Source: Pseudomonadales bacterium
GTDB lineage: Bacteria; Pseudomonadota; Gammaproteobacteria; Pseudomonadales; Pseudohongiellaceae
Reading direction: 5' to 3'
NCBI GenBank assembly: GCA_022819645.1
Contig: JAJEGU010000017.1
Location: 1 to 64,000 of the forward strand
Length of the DNA stretch: 64,000 bases
Part shown: positions 1-8,223 of the stretch, piece after piece
Layout of the letters: each line of letters opens with the position of its first letter
How positions within the stretch are numbered: the stretch's first letter is position 1
Program-made: the position numbers and the translations under genes
Notes under the pieces: generated by a model
Database searches by the model: none
The model's input: the letters and a program-made list of their open reading frames with translations, nothing else
What the model was told of the DNA's origin: nothing

Positions 1-141
1 CGAAAGCGAAAATTCGCTATCGCCGCGCCCCTGGCCGGTCGATTGAGGCGAATATTGGTGGATATGCAACGAAATCGAGCGGCCAGGGGCGCGGATGAGA
101 GCGGATTTGCAGCCGTGAATTCCTACGGCGCAGGCTCCTAG
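1..141 (+). repeat. 167-bp foldback element, copy A (cut by window start)
   Basis: This is the right-hand 141 bases of a MITE-like element whose full copies are at 22064-22230, 31201-31367 and 46537-46703. It ends in GCGCAGGCTCCTAG and shares the inner core with the inverted CGCCCCTGGC and CAGGGGCG arms around an AT-rich loop (GGCGAATATTGGTG). It has no ORF of its own. It has the same orientation as copy B. The left end lies outside the window. Confidence 0.9.
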
Positions 142-250
142 CTTGATCATCGCCTTTCCGTTTTCCACGCCGCAGAAATTCGGTCGCGACCCGCGAAATC
201 TGGTGAGCGGTTGAATGGGTCTTGCCGCGATGCTTCAGAGAGTCTGACAT
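17..250 (-). CDS. Small basic ORF whose 3' half is repeat-element sequence
   Basis: The ATG at 250 has a strong ribosome binding site (AAGGAGACTC) directly before it, which sets this ORF apart from shadow ORFs. The first 38 or so residues (MSDSLKHRGKTHSTAHQ onward) are unique sequence. From about base 141 the frame runs into the 167-bp foldback element, so the remaining 40 or so residues are element-encoded and arginine-rich. I read it as a small gene truncated by, or fused to, the element. The product is not recognised. It could also be an untranslated relic. Confidence 0.3.
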   Translation of the reverse strand: MSDSLKHRGKTHSTAHQISRVATEFLRRGKRKGDDQARSLRRRNSRLQIRSHPRPWPLDFVAYPPIFASIDRPGARR

Positions 251-322
251 GAGTCTCCTTGCGAGAAATCAAGGGAAATTCACGGGGAGGGAGCCGGAGG
301 CGAAAAACTGCAACGCCACGCA

Positions 323-431
323 GGCCGGGCGACCCGCTGCCCGTTCTCAAGGTTCAACCATCCAGGCCGACGACAAGGGCGAAGCGTGCAACAGGGCCGG
401 GCGACCCGCCGCCCGTTCTCAAGGTTCAACC
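323..431. repeat. Two 37-bp direct repeats, 72 bp apart
   Basis: GGCCGGGCGACCCGCYGCCC followed by GTTCTCAAGGTTCAACC occurs at 323-359 and 395-431 with one mismatch, separated by 35 bases. The spacer shares short pieces (GGCGAA, TGCAAC) with the sequence before the first repeat, which suggests a degenerate tandem duplication. The last codons and the TGA of the SDR gene lie inside the second copy. Confidence 0.75.
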
Positions 432-1147
432 TCCTTTCCATCCCACGCGAAGCATTTGCCGCTTTGTTCCAGAGTGAGATTTTCCAGCACATCCAGCATT
501 TTTCGGGTTGAGTATTCAGGTGTGAACAGTTCTCCATCGGGCACGTTTCGCTGAAAAGGCCTCGAAAGTTCGCTATCGACCGTTCCCGGATGAAGGCCAA
601 CGATCACGGCCTGCTTGTTCCGCCTGCCGATTTCAATCGCGGCATTTTTTATCAACATGTTCAGCGCCGCTTTGGAGCAGCGATAGGCGTACCAGCCGCC
701 GAGTCGATTGTCGGATATACTGCCCAACCGCGCTGACAATGCCGCGAATATGGATCGCCTTGCGCTGTTCAATTTGGGAAGGAAGTGCTTGGCGAGCAAC
801 GCGGGAGTGATTGTGTTGGCCTCGAAAACGCGCCTGAATTTTTCGGCGGACAAATCCCCCAGTGATTTCTCGGGCATAAAATCTCCCTCGTGCAGGATAC
901 CTGTGGATACGATGATCAAGTCGAGAGAATCTTCTTTCGATGCGATTGATGCGGATTCCGCGATGGAAGCTTCGTCCGCATAATTTATCTTGTGGTAACT
1001 CACATCGGATACGGGATTTTCCGGCATCCGACGCGAGAACGCATGGAGGCTTGCGCCCGGATACAGCGTGGATAAACGGTTGGCAAAAGCATTCCCGATC
1101 GCTCCCGAACAACCGATTATCGCAATATTGTTAACCATGGCATTCAT
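419..1147 (-). CDS. SDR-family oxidoreductase (C-factor/CsgA-like)
   Basis: This is a short-chain dehydrogenase/reductase of about 242 residues. The N-terminal nucleotide-binding motif is GCSGAIGNA, and the [10 protein letters not shown] stretch carries the catalytic Tyr-x-x-x-Lys. The layout (cofactor strand, central 'STGILHEG' segment, YxxxK, 'LHPGTVDS' after it) matches the CsgA/C-factor branch of NAD(P)-dependent SDRs. The substrate cannot be told. The ORF-track start at 1264 adds a non-homologous N-terminus; MNAMVNN at 1147 (or MVNN at 1138) puts the Rossmann motif at the usual distance from the start. The stop codon is inside a direct repeat. Confidence 0.8.
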   Translation of the reverse strand: MNAMVNNIAIIGCSGAIGNAFANRLSTLYPGASLHAFSRRMPENPVSDVSYHKINYADEASIAESASIASKEDSLDLIIVSTGILHEGDFMPEKSLGDLSAEKFRRVFEANTITPALLAKHFLPKLNSARRSIFAALSARLGSISDNRLGGWYAYRCSKAALNMLIKNAAIEIGRRNKQAVIVGLHPGTVDSELSRPFQRNVPDGELFTPEYSTRKMLDVLENLTLEQSGKCFAWDGKEVEP

Positions 1148-1328
1148 GATGCGCTCGGCTTGCGCCATTTTTCGCGGTGTCGATCTTACACCCGGTTTCC
1201 CGCATCGATTTTCACTCCAATATTGGTACGCCGAAACTTGATTGCGCGGTTCTGTCCCCAGCAACCGCGGGTGGCGATACTCCCGGAAGTTTGTCGGGCG
1301 AGCGTTTCGCCTTTGCTGCGGGAGTTTT

Positions 1329-2582
1329 TCATGGGCCCAGCGCGTTGACCGGGACGATGCCCACGTCGCCGGGTTTGCAGTGACCGTAGCCGCTGGGAAC
1401 GATTACCGCGAGGGCGGCAGGTTCGCCGTGTTCGGTTCCAGACAGGCGGTTGGCGAGCCGGAGCAGGTTTTTCTTTCCTTCGTCGATCCAGCGTCCTCCC
1501 AGTTTGATTTCGAATGCGGCCCAGTGCCCGTCCGCGGTTTCCACGATGGCGTCGACCTCGAGCCCGTCTTTTTCCCGGTAATGGAAGACCCTGGCGTCGG
1601 CAGCCTGGGCGTACACCCGCAGGTCCCGGATTACCAGCGATTCGAACAGGAAACCGAAGAAGGCGAGGTCTTCCAGGAGGCGATTCGGCGTGATTCCCAA
1701 TGCGGCCGCGGCAAGGGAAGGGTCCGCGAAATGACGCACCGCCGCCGCGCGCAGCCGGGTGCGCGAGCGCAAATTCGGCGACCATGCCGGCTGGTCTTCC
1801 ACGACCATCAGCCGGGTGAGCGCCTCCAGATATTCCGCGGCCGTTTCCGGATTCAACTTCCTGCCGTTCGCGCCGTCCACATCGGCCGCCAGTTTGCTTG
1901 TGGCCACGGGAGTTGCCACATTTCTTGCCAGTGACCGCAGCATTCGCTCCACTCTGGCCGGATCGTGTGACTTTCCGCTCGCCTGCGAGACATCGACATG
2001 ACAGATTTCCCTGATATAGCCGCGATTAGCGCGAATCGCCGCGGCCAGGGGTTTGTCAAAGTTCGCGGGCCAGCCGCCGGCGCAGACGATTTCGGCGAGT
2101 GAGGCTATCGTCATTTCTTTTGGGGTGGCGCTTTGCTTCTCGCCGCGCAGCAGTTTGGCAAGAGAAATCCGGCTCGAGGAGTGCCCCGTCTCGCTCAGGG
2201 AACAGGGCCGCATCCTCAGCCGGGAAAAACGGCCCGCTCCGGAGTGCCGGGTATGGTCGTCTGCGGGTTTCGCGGAGCCGGTGAGGATGAACTGGCCCGG
2301 AGCGCGTCTCCGGTCAACTTCGTGCCGCACATGATTCCAGATCCTCGGAGCGACCTGCCATTCGTCTATCAGGCGCGGCGTTTCACCGGCGAGCACTGTT
2401 GCGGCATCCAGGTCGGCCATCTGCCTTGCGTTTTCGTCACGGTCGAGACATACCTCGCTTGCCGCGGCGCGTAATGCCGTTTCGGTCTTTCCGCAGGCTT
2501 TCGGGCCTTCAATGAGAACCGCTCCGGTTGCTTCAAGCAACAGGGAAAGTTCCGCTTCGACGATTCGGGGAAGATATTCCAT
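1329..2582 (-). CDS. AAA ATPase with DUF4143 C-terminal domain
   Basis: This 417-residue protein has an N-terminal P-loop ([10 protein letters not shown]), a Walker-B-like LIDEW segment and a sensor-like ILTGSAK, followed by the DUF4143 region. Near the C-terminus DGLEVD followed by FEIK resembles the acidic-x-Lys core of PD-(D/E)xK nuclease folds, as is usual in this family. The family is very common in bacteria and archaea but has no settled function; roles in toxin-antitoxin or defence contexts have been suggested. It stands alone, divergent from the molybdenum hydroxylase operon. Directly upstream is a five-unit 23-bp repeat array. A second family member (48546-49796) has the same kind of array. 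Confidence 0.85.
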   Translation of the reverse strand: MEYLPRIVEAELSLLLEATGAVLIEGPKACGKTETALRAAASEVCLDRDENARQMADLDAATVLAGETPRLIDEWQVAPRIWNHVRHEVDRRRAPGQFILTGSAKPADDHTRHSGAGRFSRLRMRPCSLSETGHSSSRISLAKLLRGEKQSATPKEMTIASLAEIVCAGGWPANFDKPLAAAIRANRGYIREICHVDVSQASGKSHDPARVERMLRSLARNVATPVATSKLAADVDGANGRKLNPETAAEYLEALTRLMVVEDQPAWSPNLRSRTRLRAAAVRHFADPSLAAAALGITPNRLLEDLAFFGFLFESLVIRDLRVYAQAADARVFHYREKDGLEVDAIVETADGHWAAFEIKLGGRWIDEGKKNLLRLANRLSGTEHGEPAALAVIVPSGYGHCKPGDVGIVPVNALGP

Positions 2583-2607
2583 GGTCGCGATCCGACCTCG
2601 AATCCGG

Positions 2608-2709
2608 TGATTTGTCGAGATATTAACACGTGATTTGTCGAGAAATCAACCCGATATTTGTCGATTTTATATCCGGTGATATGGAGAATTTCTATCCGAT
2701 GATTTGTCG
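2608..2709. promoter_or_regulatory. Five iterons of 23-bp period upstream of DUF4143 gene
   Basis: The 10-mer TGATTTGTCG or a near match begins at 2608, 2631, 2654, 2677 and 2700, an exact 23-bp step. The middle units read ATATTTGTCG and TGATATGGAG. The array begins 26 bases before the ATG of the DUF4143 gene and ends 100 bases before the molybdenum hydroxylase operon, so it may act as a multi-site operator for either. Two-turn helical spacing suggests cooperative protein binding. No regulator is identified. Confidence 0.7.
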
Positions 2710-2809
2710 TTCCTGAAACGGCAAGATTCCGCAAATCTTGCGCCGCGCCTGAACTTCCGCATATAGTCAGAAACCCCGCATGATGTTCCCGGCTTAGAGG
2801 AGCAGCCTT

Positions 2810-3451
2810 ATGAATTCCGATTCGTTCGACCCGGAGGCGGAAAAGCAGGCGGTCGCGCCTGATGCGCCCGAGTCGCCGTCGCGCCGCGAGTTTCTCGAAA
2901 CCACCGGCGCCACCGTGGCGGCTTCCACCGTCGTCTCATTCGCTACGCCGGCCATGGCGCAATCCACCGATGCGGCCGCGCCGAGCACCGCGATTTCGGT
3001 CAGCGTCAACGGCGTCCGGCATGAAATCGATGTGGAAGACCGCTGGACCCTGGCGGAACTGCTGCGCGACGGTATCGGCCTGACCGGCACCAAGATCGGC
3101 TGCGACCGCAGTGAATGCGGCGCCTGTACGGTGCTGATGAACGGCGCGCCGGTGTATTCCTGCAGTCAGCTCGCGGTCTGGGCCGACGGCGCCGAGATTC
3201 GCACGGTGGAAGGACTGGCTCGGAACGGCGAATTGACGCCACTGCAGCAAGCCTTCGTCGACAATAACGCGCCGCAATGCGGTTTCTGCACTTCCGGCCA
3301 GTTGATGTCCGCCACCGCATTGCTTGCGGCCAATCCGAGCCCGTCCGCGGACGAGGCCCGGGCAGCCCTGGTCGGCAACCTGTGCCGTTGCTCCAATTAC
3401 AACGCCATCGTCGAAGCGGTGGTCGCGGCAGGCGAGGGAGGTGCGGCATGA
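2810..3451 (+). CDS. Molybdenum hydroxylase, [2Fe-2S] subunit (PaoA/YagT-like)
   Basis: This 213-residue protein has a Tat signal (SRREFLETTGA) predicting export of the folded complex to the periplasm. The plant-type [2Fe-2S] ligands are in CDRSECGACTVLMNG and a later Cys, and the second cluster in QCGFCTSGQ and LCRCSN. It passes electrons from the molybdenum cofactor subunit to FAD. Its length is close to the usual size of about 230 for periplasmic aldehyde oxidoreductase PaoA. A ribosome binding site (GAGGAG) precedes the ATG. Its stop overlaps the next start (ATGA). An aldehyde or N-heterocycle substrate is likely but cannot be fixed from sequence. Confidence 0.9.
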   Translation: MNSDSFDPEAEKQAVAPDAPESPSRREFLETTGATVAASTVVSFATPAMAQSTDAAAPSTAISVSVNGVRHEIDVEDRWTLAELLRDGIGLTGTKIGCDRSECGACTVLMNGAPVYSCSQLAVWADGAEIRTVEGLARNGELTPLQQAFVDNNAPQCGFCTSGQLMSATALLAANPSPSADEARAALVGNLCRCSNYNAIVEAVVAAGEGGAA

Positions 3452-5619
3452 CACAGCCAACCCGAATCGGCCTTGAGCCACTGGAAACCATCGGCAACGA
3501 TACCCCTCGCATCGACGCGGTCGAACGCGTTACCGGCGCGGCGCAATTCACCCGGGACGTCAAATTGCCCGGTATGGTTTATGCGCGGGTGCTGCGCAGC
3601 CCGCATCCTCATGCTCGCATCGTCTCCATCGATGTTTCCGCCGCCATGTCCTTGCCCGGCGTGCTCGACGTGATCACCCACGAGACCAGCCCCATAGTCT
3701 GGGGTTCGGGTTGCGTCTCCGGCGGGCGGCAGTACAACGACCCGATCAAGGACGCGACCATTCACCGGCGCTATATCTTCAACAATCCGGTGCGTTGCGT
3801 GGGCGATTCGGTCGCGGCGGTGGCCGCCACCGACCGCAATATCGCCGAGGCGGCGCTGGACTTGATCGAAGTCGAATACGAGGAACTGCCGTTCGTGCTC
3901 GAACCCGAGGAAGCGCTGGCGGATGACGCGCCACGCATCTGGCCTGAAGGCAACATGTGCCCGGACACACGCAACCGGTTCGAGCCGATGACTTCGCGCA
4001 TCGGCGACGTGGAAGCGGGATTCGCCGAAGCGGATCGGATTTTCGAACAACGCTATGAGACCGGTTTCGTACACAACGCCCAGATGGAGCCGCGTTGCGC
4101 GCTGGCGACCTGGGAAGGCGACAAGCTGACCTTGTACACGCCGTCCCAGGGGATTTCCAATTGCCGCCACGATACCGCCCGCGATCTCGGCCTGCAGGAT
4201 CACCAGGTGCGCATCATCGCCCAATACATGGGCGGCGGCTTCGGCAACAAGAACCAGAACCAGGACGCCGACCTGATCGCGGCCGAACTGTCGCGCCGCG
4301 TGGATCGTCCGGTGATGCTCGAATACACTCGCCGCGATGACTGGCTCGGCGTGCACGGCCGCTGGCCCACGGTGCAGGAATACCGCGTGGGCGTGAAGGA
4401 TGACGGCACGGTAACCGCCATGCAGATGCGCGGCTATAGCGGCATGGGGCCTTATCGCAAGAATTCCGGCGGCATCTCGGGCATGGACTACTACGCCTGT
4501 CCCAACCGATTGCGGGAGATCTATCCGGTCTATACCAATCGCACGACCTCAGGCAATTTCCGCGCTCCGTCCGACCCGCATGGCGTCTATGGCGTCGAGT
4601 CGATCATGGACGACATCGCCTACGAAATGGGCATCGACCCGGTGGATTTCGCGCTCAGGAACATGCGCCGGCCCACCGAGGAAATGCAGTTCACCAACTA
4701 TTCGCTGGAAGAGGTCATCACCACCGGCGCCGAGCAATTCGACTGGCAGGCCCGGCGGCGGGTCCAGCCCGGCTCGGACGAAGGCCCGCTCAAGCGGGGC
4801 GCCGGCTTCTCCTTCATGATGTTCCGCGCCGGCCTCGGCACGAGCAGCGCCGTGGTGCGGGTCGATTCGCAAGGACAATACACCTTGTATGTCGGCGTGA
4901 CCGACATCGGCCCCGGCGCCAAGACCACCATGGGCATGATCGCCGCGGAGGCCCTCGGCGTGCCGCTGTCCCGTGTCGAAGTGGTCTGGGGCGATACCGA
5001 CCGGACGCCGTATTCGGTGGGCGAATCCGGCAGCCGCACGACGATCATGACCGGCTACGCCGTGGTCCAGGCCGCCGAGAATCTGAAGCAGCAGATCGCC
5101 GATCACGGCATGCCGGACGGGGCGGACGTACTGATCGGCACGGCGACTCCCGTGCCGAACACCGACGGGCTGATCCGCCAATGCTTCGCCGCCCACTTCG
5201 TCGAAGTGGAAGTCGATACCGGCATGGGCACGACGCGAGTGCTGAAATACACCGCGGTGCACGAATCCGGCCGCATCATCAATCCGACCACGGCCAGGGA
5301 CCAGATTCGCGGCGCGGCGATCCAGGGCATCGGCCAGGCGCTGCACGAGGATCTGCTCTACGATCCGCGCAACGGCCAGCCGCTCAGTCCGGGCTACTAC
5401 CGCGGGCGGCATCTGACGCACCTGGATATCCCCGACATCGACGTGACCTTCATCGAGACCGACGACGGTTATGGGCCTTTCGGCGCCAAGACCGCCGGCG
5501 AGTCCGGCATCATCCTCGCGCCGGCGGCGGTCGCCAACGCGGTGGCAAACGCCACTGGCCGGCGCATGCGATCCTTGCCTATCACGCGGGACAAGATTCT
5601 GCAGGAGGTGTCGGCATGA
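3448..5619 (+). CDS. Molybdenum hydroxylase, Moco-binding catalytic subunit
   Basis: This 723-residue protein is of the xanthine dehydrogenase large-subunit type. Recognisable parts are the N-terminal 'RIDAVERVTGAAQFTRD' a/b-hammerhead start, the cofactor-contacting YMGGGFGNKN loop and the C-terminal GAKTAGESGI, whose Glu is the expected catalytic base. The ORF-track start at 3277 lies inside the preceding gene. ATG at 3448 overlaps the previous stop by ATGA and gives the family-typical N-terminus. The size fits PaoC (about 730 residues). Order here is FeS-Moco-FAD, whereas E. coli pao is FeS-FAD-Moco. It should act in the periplasm with its Tat-exported partner. Confidence 0.9.
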   Translation: MTQPTRIGLEPLETIGNDTPRIDAVERVTGAAQFTRDVKLPGMVYARVLRSPHPHARIVSIDVSAAMSLPGVLDVITHETSPIVWGSGCVSGGRQYNDPIKDATIHRRYIFNNPVRCVGDSVAAVAATDRNIAEAALDLIEVEYEELPFVLEPEEALADDAPRIWPEGNMCPDTRNRFEPMTSRIGDVEAGFAEADRIFEQRYETGFVHNAQMEPRCALATWEGDKLTLYTPSQGISNCRHDTARDLGLQDHQVRIIAQYMGGGFGNKNQNQDADLIAAELSRRVDRPVMLEYTRRDDWLGVHGRWPTVQEYRVGVKDDGTVTAMQMRGYSGMGPYRKNSGGISGMDYYACPNRLREIYPVYTNRTTSGNFRAPSDPHGVYGVESIMDDIAYEMGIDPVDFALRNMRRPTEEMQFTNYSLEEVITTGAEQFDWQARRRVQPGSDEGPLKRGAGFSFMMFRAGLGTSSAVVRVDSQGQYTLYVGVTDIGPGAKTTMGMIAAEALGVPLSRVEVVWGDTDRTPYSVGESGSRTTIMTGYAVVQAAENLKQQIADHGMPDGADVLIGTATPVPNTDGLIRQCFAAHFVEVEVDTGMGTTRVLKYTAVHESGRIINPTTARDQIRGAAIQGIGQALHEDLLYDPRNGQPLSPGYYRGRHLTHLDIPDIDVTFIETDDGYGPFGAKTAGESGIILAPAAVANAVANATGRRMRSLPITRDKILQEVSA

Positions 5620-6602
5620 GAGCGCTGAGCAATCACGACGCAAGCAGTATCTCGGATGCGGTTCAGGCAGCGGCCCGGGCACGGGCCGAAGGTCTAATCC
5701 CTGCTTTCTCCGGCGGCGGCACGGATCTGCTGCAGCAAGTCAAGGACGGTACGGATCCGGCAAATGTCATCATCAATCTGCGCACCGTGGACGAGGCGCG
5801 CGAGATAGAGGAAGACGCCGGCGGAATTTCCATCGGCGGGCTGGCCACGTTGGCCCAGGTGATGGGCAATGCTGCCGTGCGCGCCCGTTTGCGGGCGCTG
5901 GCCCAGGCCGCCGAAAGCGTGGGTACGCCGCAGATCCGCAACGTGGCCACCGTCGCCGGCAACATGACCCAGCGCCCCTGGTGCTGGTATTACCGCAACG
6001 GCTTCCATTGTTTCAAATCCGGCGGCGACGAGTGCTTTTCGGTAAACGGCGAAAACGGCCAGCACGCCATTTTCGGCGGCGGTCCCAGCTTCATCGTGCA
6101 TCCGTCCGACATTGCGCCGGTGCTGGTTGCTTTCGAAGCGGTGTTCCAGCTCGCCGGCCCGGACGGTGAACGCGAAGTCCCGGCGGCGGAGTTCTTCGTG
6201 CTGCCCAGGGTCGATCCGGTCAACGAGAATGTCCTCGGCGAGTCGGAAATGCTGGCGCGAATCCTCGTGCCTTCACCGGCTGACAATACCGTGAGCAGCT
6301 ATCAAAAGGTTATGGACCGGGCGGCCTGGACCCATGCCGAAATCGGCGTGGCCACGGTAATCCAGCGCGACGGCAATGCCGTGACGGACGCCCGCGTGGT
6401 GCTTTCGGGCGTGGCGCCGATTCCCTGGCGGCTGCGCGCTGTCGAGGAATTCCTCACCGGCAGACAGATCACCGCCGAAGTGGCGCAGGAGGCCGGAGAG
6501 ATGTCGGTCGAGGATGCCCAGCCATTGGCGAAGAACCGCCACAAGTTGCCCATGACCAGCGCCGCCGTGGAACGCTCGATCATAGCGCTGGCCGCGGGCT
6601 GA
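5616..6602 (+). CDS. Molybdenum hydroxylase, FAD-binding subunit
   Basis: This 328-residue subunit of the CO-dehydrogenase flavoprotein/PaoB type has FSGGGTDLLQQVKDG (FAD pyrophosphate loop), then TPQIRNVATVAGNM (second FAD motif) and a C-terminal CO_deh_flav_C region. An insert with three cysteines (RPWCWYYRNGFHCFKSGGDEC) resembles the extra 4Fe-4S loop of PaoB. The start at 5616 overlaps the previous stop by ATGA; the longer ORF-track start is spurious. It has no signal of its own and probably rides with the Tat-tagged subunit. Confidence 0.9.
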   Translation: MRALSNHDASSISDAVQAAARARAEGLIPAFSGGGTDLLQQVKDGTDPANVIINLRTVDEAREIEEDAGGISIGGLATLAQVMGNAAVRARLRALAQAAESVGTPQIRNVATVAGNMTQRPWCWYYRNGFHCFKSGGDECFSVNGENGQHAIFGGGPSFIVHPSDIAPVLVAFEAVFQLAGPDGEREVPAAEFFVLPRVDPVNENVLGESEMLARILVPSPADNTVSSYQKVMDRAAWTHAEIGVATVIQRDGNAVTDARVVLSGVAPIPWRLRAVEEFLTGRQITAEVAQEAGEMSVEDAQPLAKNRHKLPMTSAAVERSIIALAAG

Positions 6603-6630
6603 ACGCGGCGGGGCAGAAGCGAGAACCGCA

Positions 6631-7002
6631 ATGAAACGCAGGGATTTCCTATTCCTCACCCACGCTGGAGACGATTGCGTGCGTCTGTCCTGCGAGCAAC
6701 TGTACATGCATTACCGCGATCTGACACGGGTGGAATCTCATGGCGCCGATGCGTCGAGTGAACACGCCGAGTGGTGGGCGGGCGAGCCCGAATCCGAGCT
6801 TGCGCTGGAGTCGCCGGAGTCGTTTTTTCGCCGCCTCGGCGAAGCGTTGCATGGCAAGCGCAGGCTCGAACTGGCCGACAAGGAATGGCTCGGCGACGCC
6901 GGATTGCGGCGGCAAATCGAACAGTTATTGAACGCGTTTCGCGCGGCCGGCGGCGAAGTAGTATTTGAGCCACGATTGGAAACCACAGAGGAAGCCCTGT
7001 AG
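6631..7002 (+). CDS. Hypothetical protein downstream of molybdenum hydroxylase operon
   Basis: This 123-residue soluble, acidic protein is not recognised. It starts MKRRDFLFLT, which looks like a Tat core (RRDFL) but lacks the hydrophobic stretch needed for a signal peptide. The middle is Glu/Ala/Arg-rich and probably helical. It begins 28 bases after the FAD subunit and is likely cotranscribed, so a role in maturation of the hydroxylase is possible but unproven. Its TAG stop abuts a 20-bp perfect palindrome. Confidence 0.65.
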   Translation: MKRRDFLFLTHAGDDCVRLSCEQLYMHYRDLTRVESHGADASSEHAEWWAGEPESELALESPESFFRRLGEALHGKRRLELADKEWLGDAGLRRQIEQLLNAFRAAGGEVVFEPRLETTEEAL

Positions 7003-7022
7003 GGGCGAGGCATGCCTCGCCC
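7003..7022. repeat. 20-bp perfect palindrome
   Basis: GGGCGAGGCATGCCTCGCCC is a perfect inverted repeat directly after the stop codon of the preceding gene. It can form a hairpin but has no T-run, so it is not a convincing intrinsic terminator. Short palindromes of this kind are often dispersed repeats; no second copy is in the window. Confidence 0.7.
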
Positions 7023-7059
7023 GGCCGGCGCCACAGACGGTAATTGCGGAGACCTTGAC

Positions 7060-7401
7060 ATGAGAAGATCCAGAAGACTGCCGGCGCTTTTCGCATGCGG
7101 CCTGCTCCTGTTCGCGGGCTGCGGGCCGCAACAATCCGGCGTCGGCCCCGCACCTGACACGGATCGGGAATTGGCGGGCCGCGTGCAGGCGGCGCTGGAG
7201 TCCGCAAGCGATTTGCCGCGGGAATTGTCGGTCGAGGTAAGCGATGGCGTGGTCCTGATCTCCGGCGCGCTCGCCTGCGAGGATTGCGGCGGCAACCGCA
7301 CGCCCGGCAACATCGGAACGATCCAGCAATCTCTCGGAACCGTCGTGCGCGCCGTCCCCGGCGTCACGGAAGTGCGGTTCCAGCTCGATTACTCTCAGTA
7401 G
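7060..7401 (+). CDS. BON-domain lipoprotein
   Basis: This is a precursor of 113 residues. The signal sequence (MRRSRRLPALFACGLLLFAGC) ends in a lipobox, so the protein should be lipidated at Cys and anchored in an envelope membrane. The mature part has one BON module: 'RVQAALESA...LSVEVSDGVVLISGAL' and '...VVRAVPGVTEVRFQL'. BON domains (as in OsmY) are linked to membrane or phospholipid binding. Two extra cysteines (CEDCGG) interrupt the module and might form a disulfide. Start at 7060 chosen because it gives the lipoprotein signal. Confidence 0.75.
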   Translation: MRRSRRLPALFACGLLLFAGCGPQQSGVGPAPDTDRELAGRVQAALESASDLPRELSVEVSDGVVLISGALACEDCGGNRTPGNIGTIQQSLGTVVRAVPGVTEVRFQLDYSQ

Positions 7402-7519
7402 ATAAGGTTCGAAAAAACGAGCAATAACACGGAAAATGCGTGATATGTTCTTGTATTCGAACATTATGAATGTTGGAGAGATTGGTCGCATGAATGCTTT
7501 CTTGCTTGCATGTCATAAA

Positions 7520-7573
7520 GTGTTATTATTCGTATCTAATTCGTAAAAGAGTCAAATAAGTACGAAATAACAC
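7520..7573. promoter_or_regulatory. Inverted repeat, probable operator of the XRE gene
   Basis: GTGTTATTATTCGTA (7520-7534) is mirrored by TACGAAATAACAC (7561-7573), which ends six bases before the start of the XRE gene. AT-rich paired arms in front of a HipB-like repressor suggest autoregulation. The 170 bases from 7402 on are otherwise AT-rich and hold no gene. Confidence 0.5.
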
Positions 7574-7578
7574 ACACT

Positions 7579-8007
7579 ATGGACTCCCGAAAAAACGCAT
7601 CCACTGCAATCGCCGAGCAGTTCGGGGAGCGATTGAAACGGACCCGGCTCAATCGGGACATGACACAGTCCGAGGTGGCGGAACGAGCGGGCGTTTCCAG
7701 GCTGGCGGTGCTCAACGCCGAAAAAGGCGACGTGCGGCTGAAAGTACTGGTGGCGATCCTGTCCGCGCTTGATCTGGCTGGACAGTTGGACCTGTTCCTG
7801 CCGAGCCAGGACGTTTCTCCCATGCAACTCGCGCGGCTCAAGGGAAGAATGCGGCAAAGAGCCTCGGGCCAGCGCAAGACCGGAACCGCGGAGCCGGCGC
7901 AGGCTCCTAGGTCCCCGGCATCGCGGGAGAGCGAAACAGGGAAGAAGACCTGGGCTGAATGGGAGAGCCGCCGGAATGCTGCATCAGATCACCGAAGTCA
8001 GATATGA
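7579..8007 (+). CDS. XRE-family HTH protein (HipB-like antitoxin/repressor)
   Basis: This 142-residue protein has a Cro/CI helix-turn-helix in its first 75 residues (FGERLKRTRLNRDMTQSEVAERAG followed by VSRLAVLNAEKG). Such proteins with a following hipA gene are antitoxins that repress their own promoter. The C-terminal 60 residues look disordered and include codons from a half copy of the foldback-element terminus (GGCGCAGGCTCCTAG, 7896-7910), so the native C-terminus may be altered. The downstream toxin gene is a fragment. Confidence 0.75.
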   Translation: MDSRKNASTAIAEQFGERLKRTRLNRDMTQSEVAERAGVSRLAVLNAEKGDVRLKVLVAILSALDLAGQLDLFLPSQDVSPMQLARLKGRMRQRASGQRKTGTAEPAQAPRSPASRESETGKKTWAEWESRRNAASDHRSQI

Positions 8008-8149
8008 CGGACGCCAGGTCGGTGCGGTCGGCCTTGATGCCGGCACCGGCATAGGCGCATTCGAGTACGCGCAACCCTTCATCGAAAGTAGCATCGAACT
8101 TGCGCCGCTTCGCTACGCGCGGAATGACAGCCGGAATGGGCTTCGCTGA
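7976..8149 (+). pseudogene. HipA-like kinase, N-terminal fragment
   Basis: About 57 codons overlapping the end of the XRE gene read MLHQITEVRYDGRQVGAVGL... FEYAQPFIESSIELAPL, which matches the N-subdomain of HipA-type Ser/Thr kinases (short strand, 'G.vG.l', then 'FEY'). The similarity stops where a dispersed repeat begins (8106), and no kinase core follows. The toxin has been lost, leaving an orphan antitoxin. Confidence 0.6.
8106..8128 (-). repeat. Dispersed CATTCTGCGCG-type repeat, partial
   Basis: CGCTTCGCTACGCGCGGAAT plus GAC is the reverse complement of the repeat starting GTCATTC at 20704 and 55120. It sits at the breakpoint of the hipA fragment. Confidence 0.7.
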
Positions 8150-8223
8150 GTTTGACTTTTCCAGCCGCGGCATTCCGCCGCTGTATTCAAGCTCTGGATA
8201 ATCCACTGAACCGGGGAATAGCC

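Noticed and set aside
323-431. CRISPR-like spacing: 37-bp repeats with a 35-bp spacer
   Set aside because: Only two copies, no cas genes, the spacer shares pieces with the flank, and the repeat overlaps the end of a protein-coding gene.
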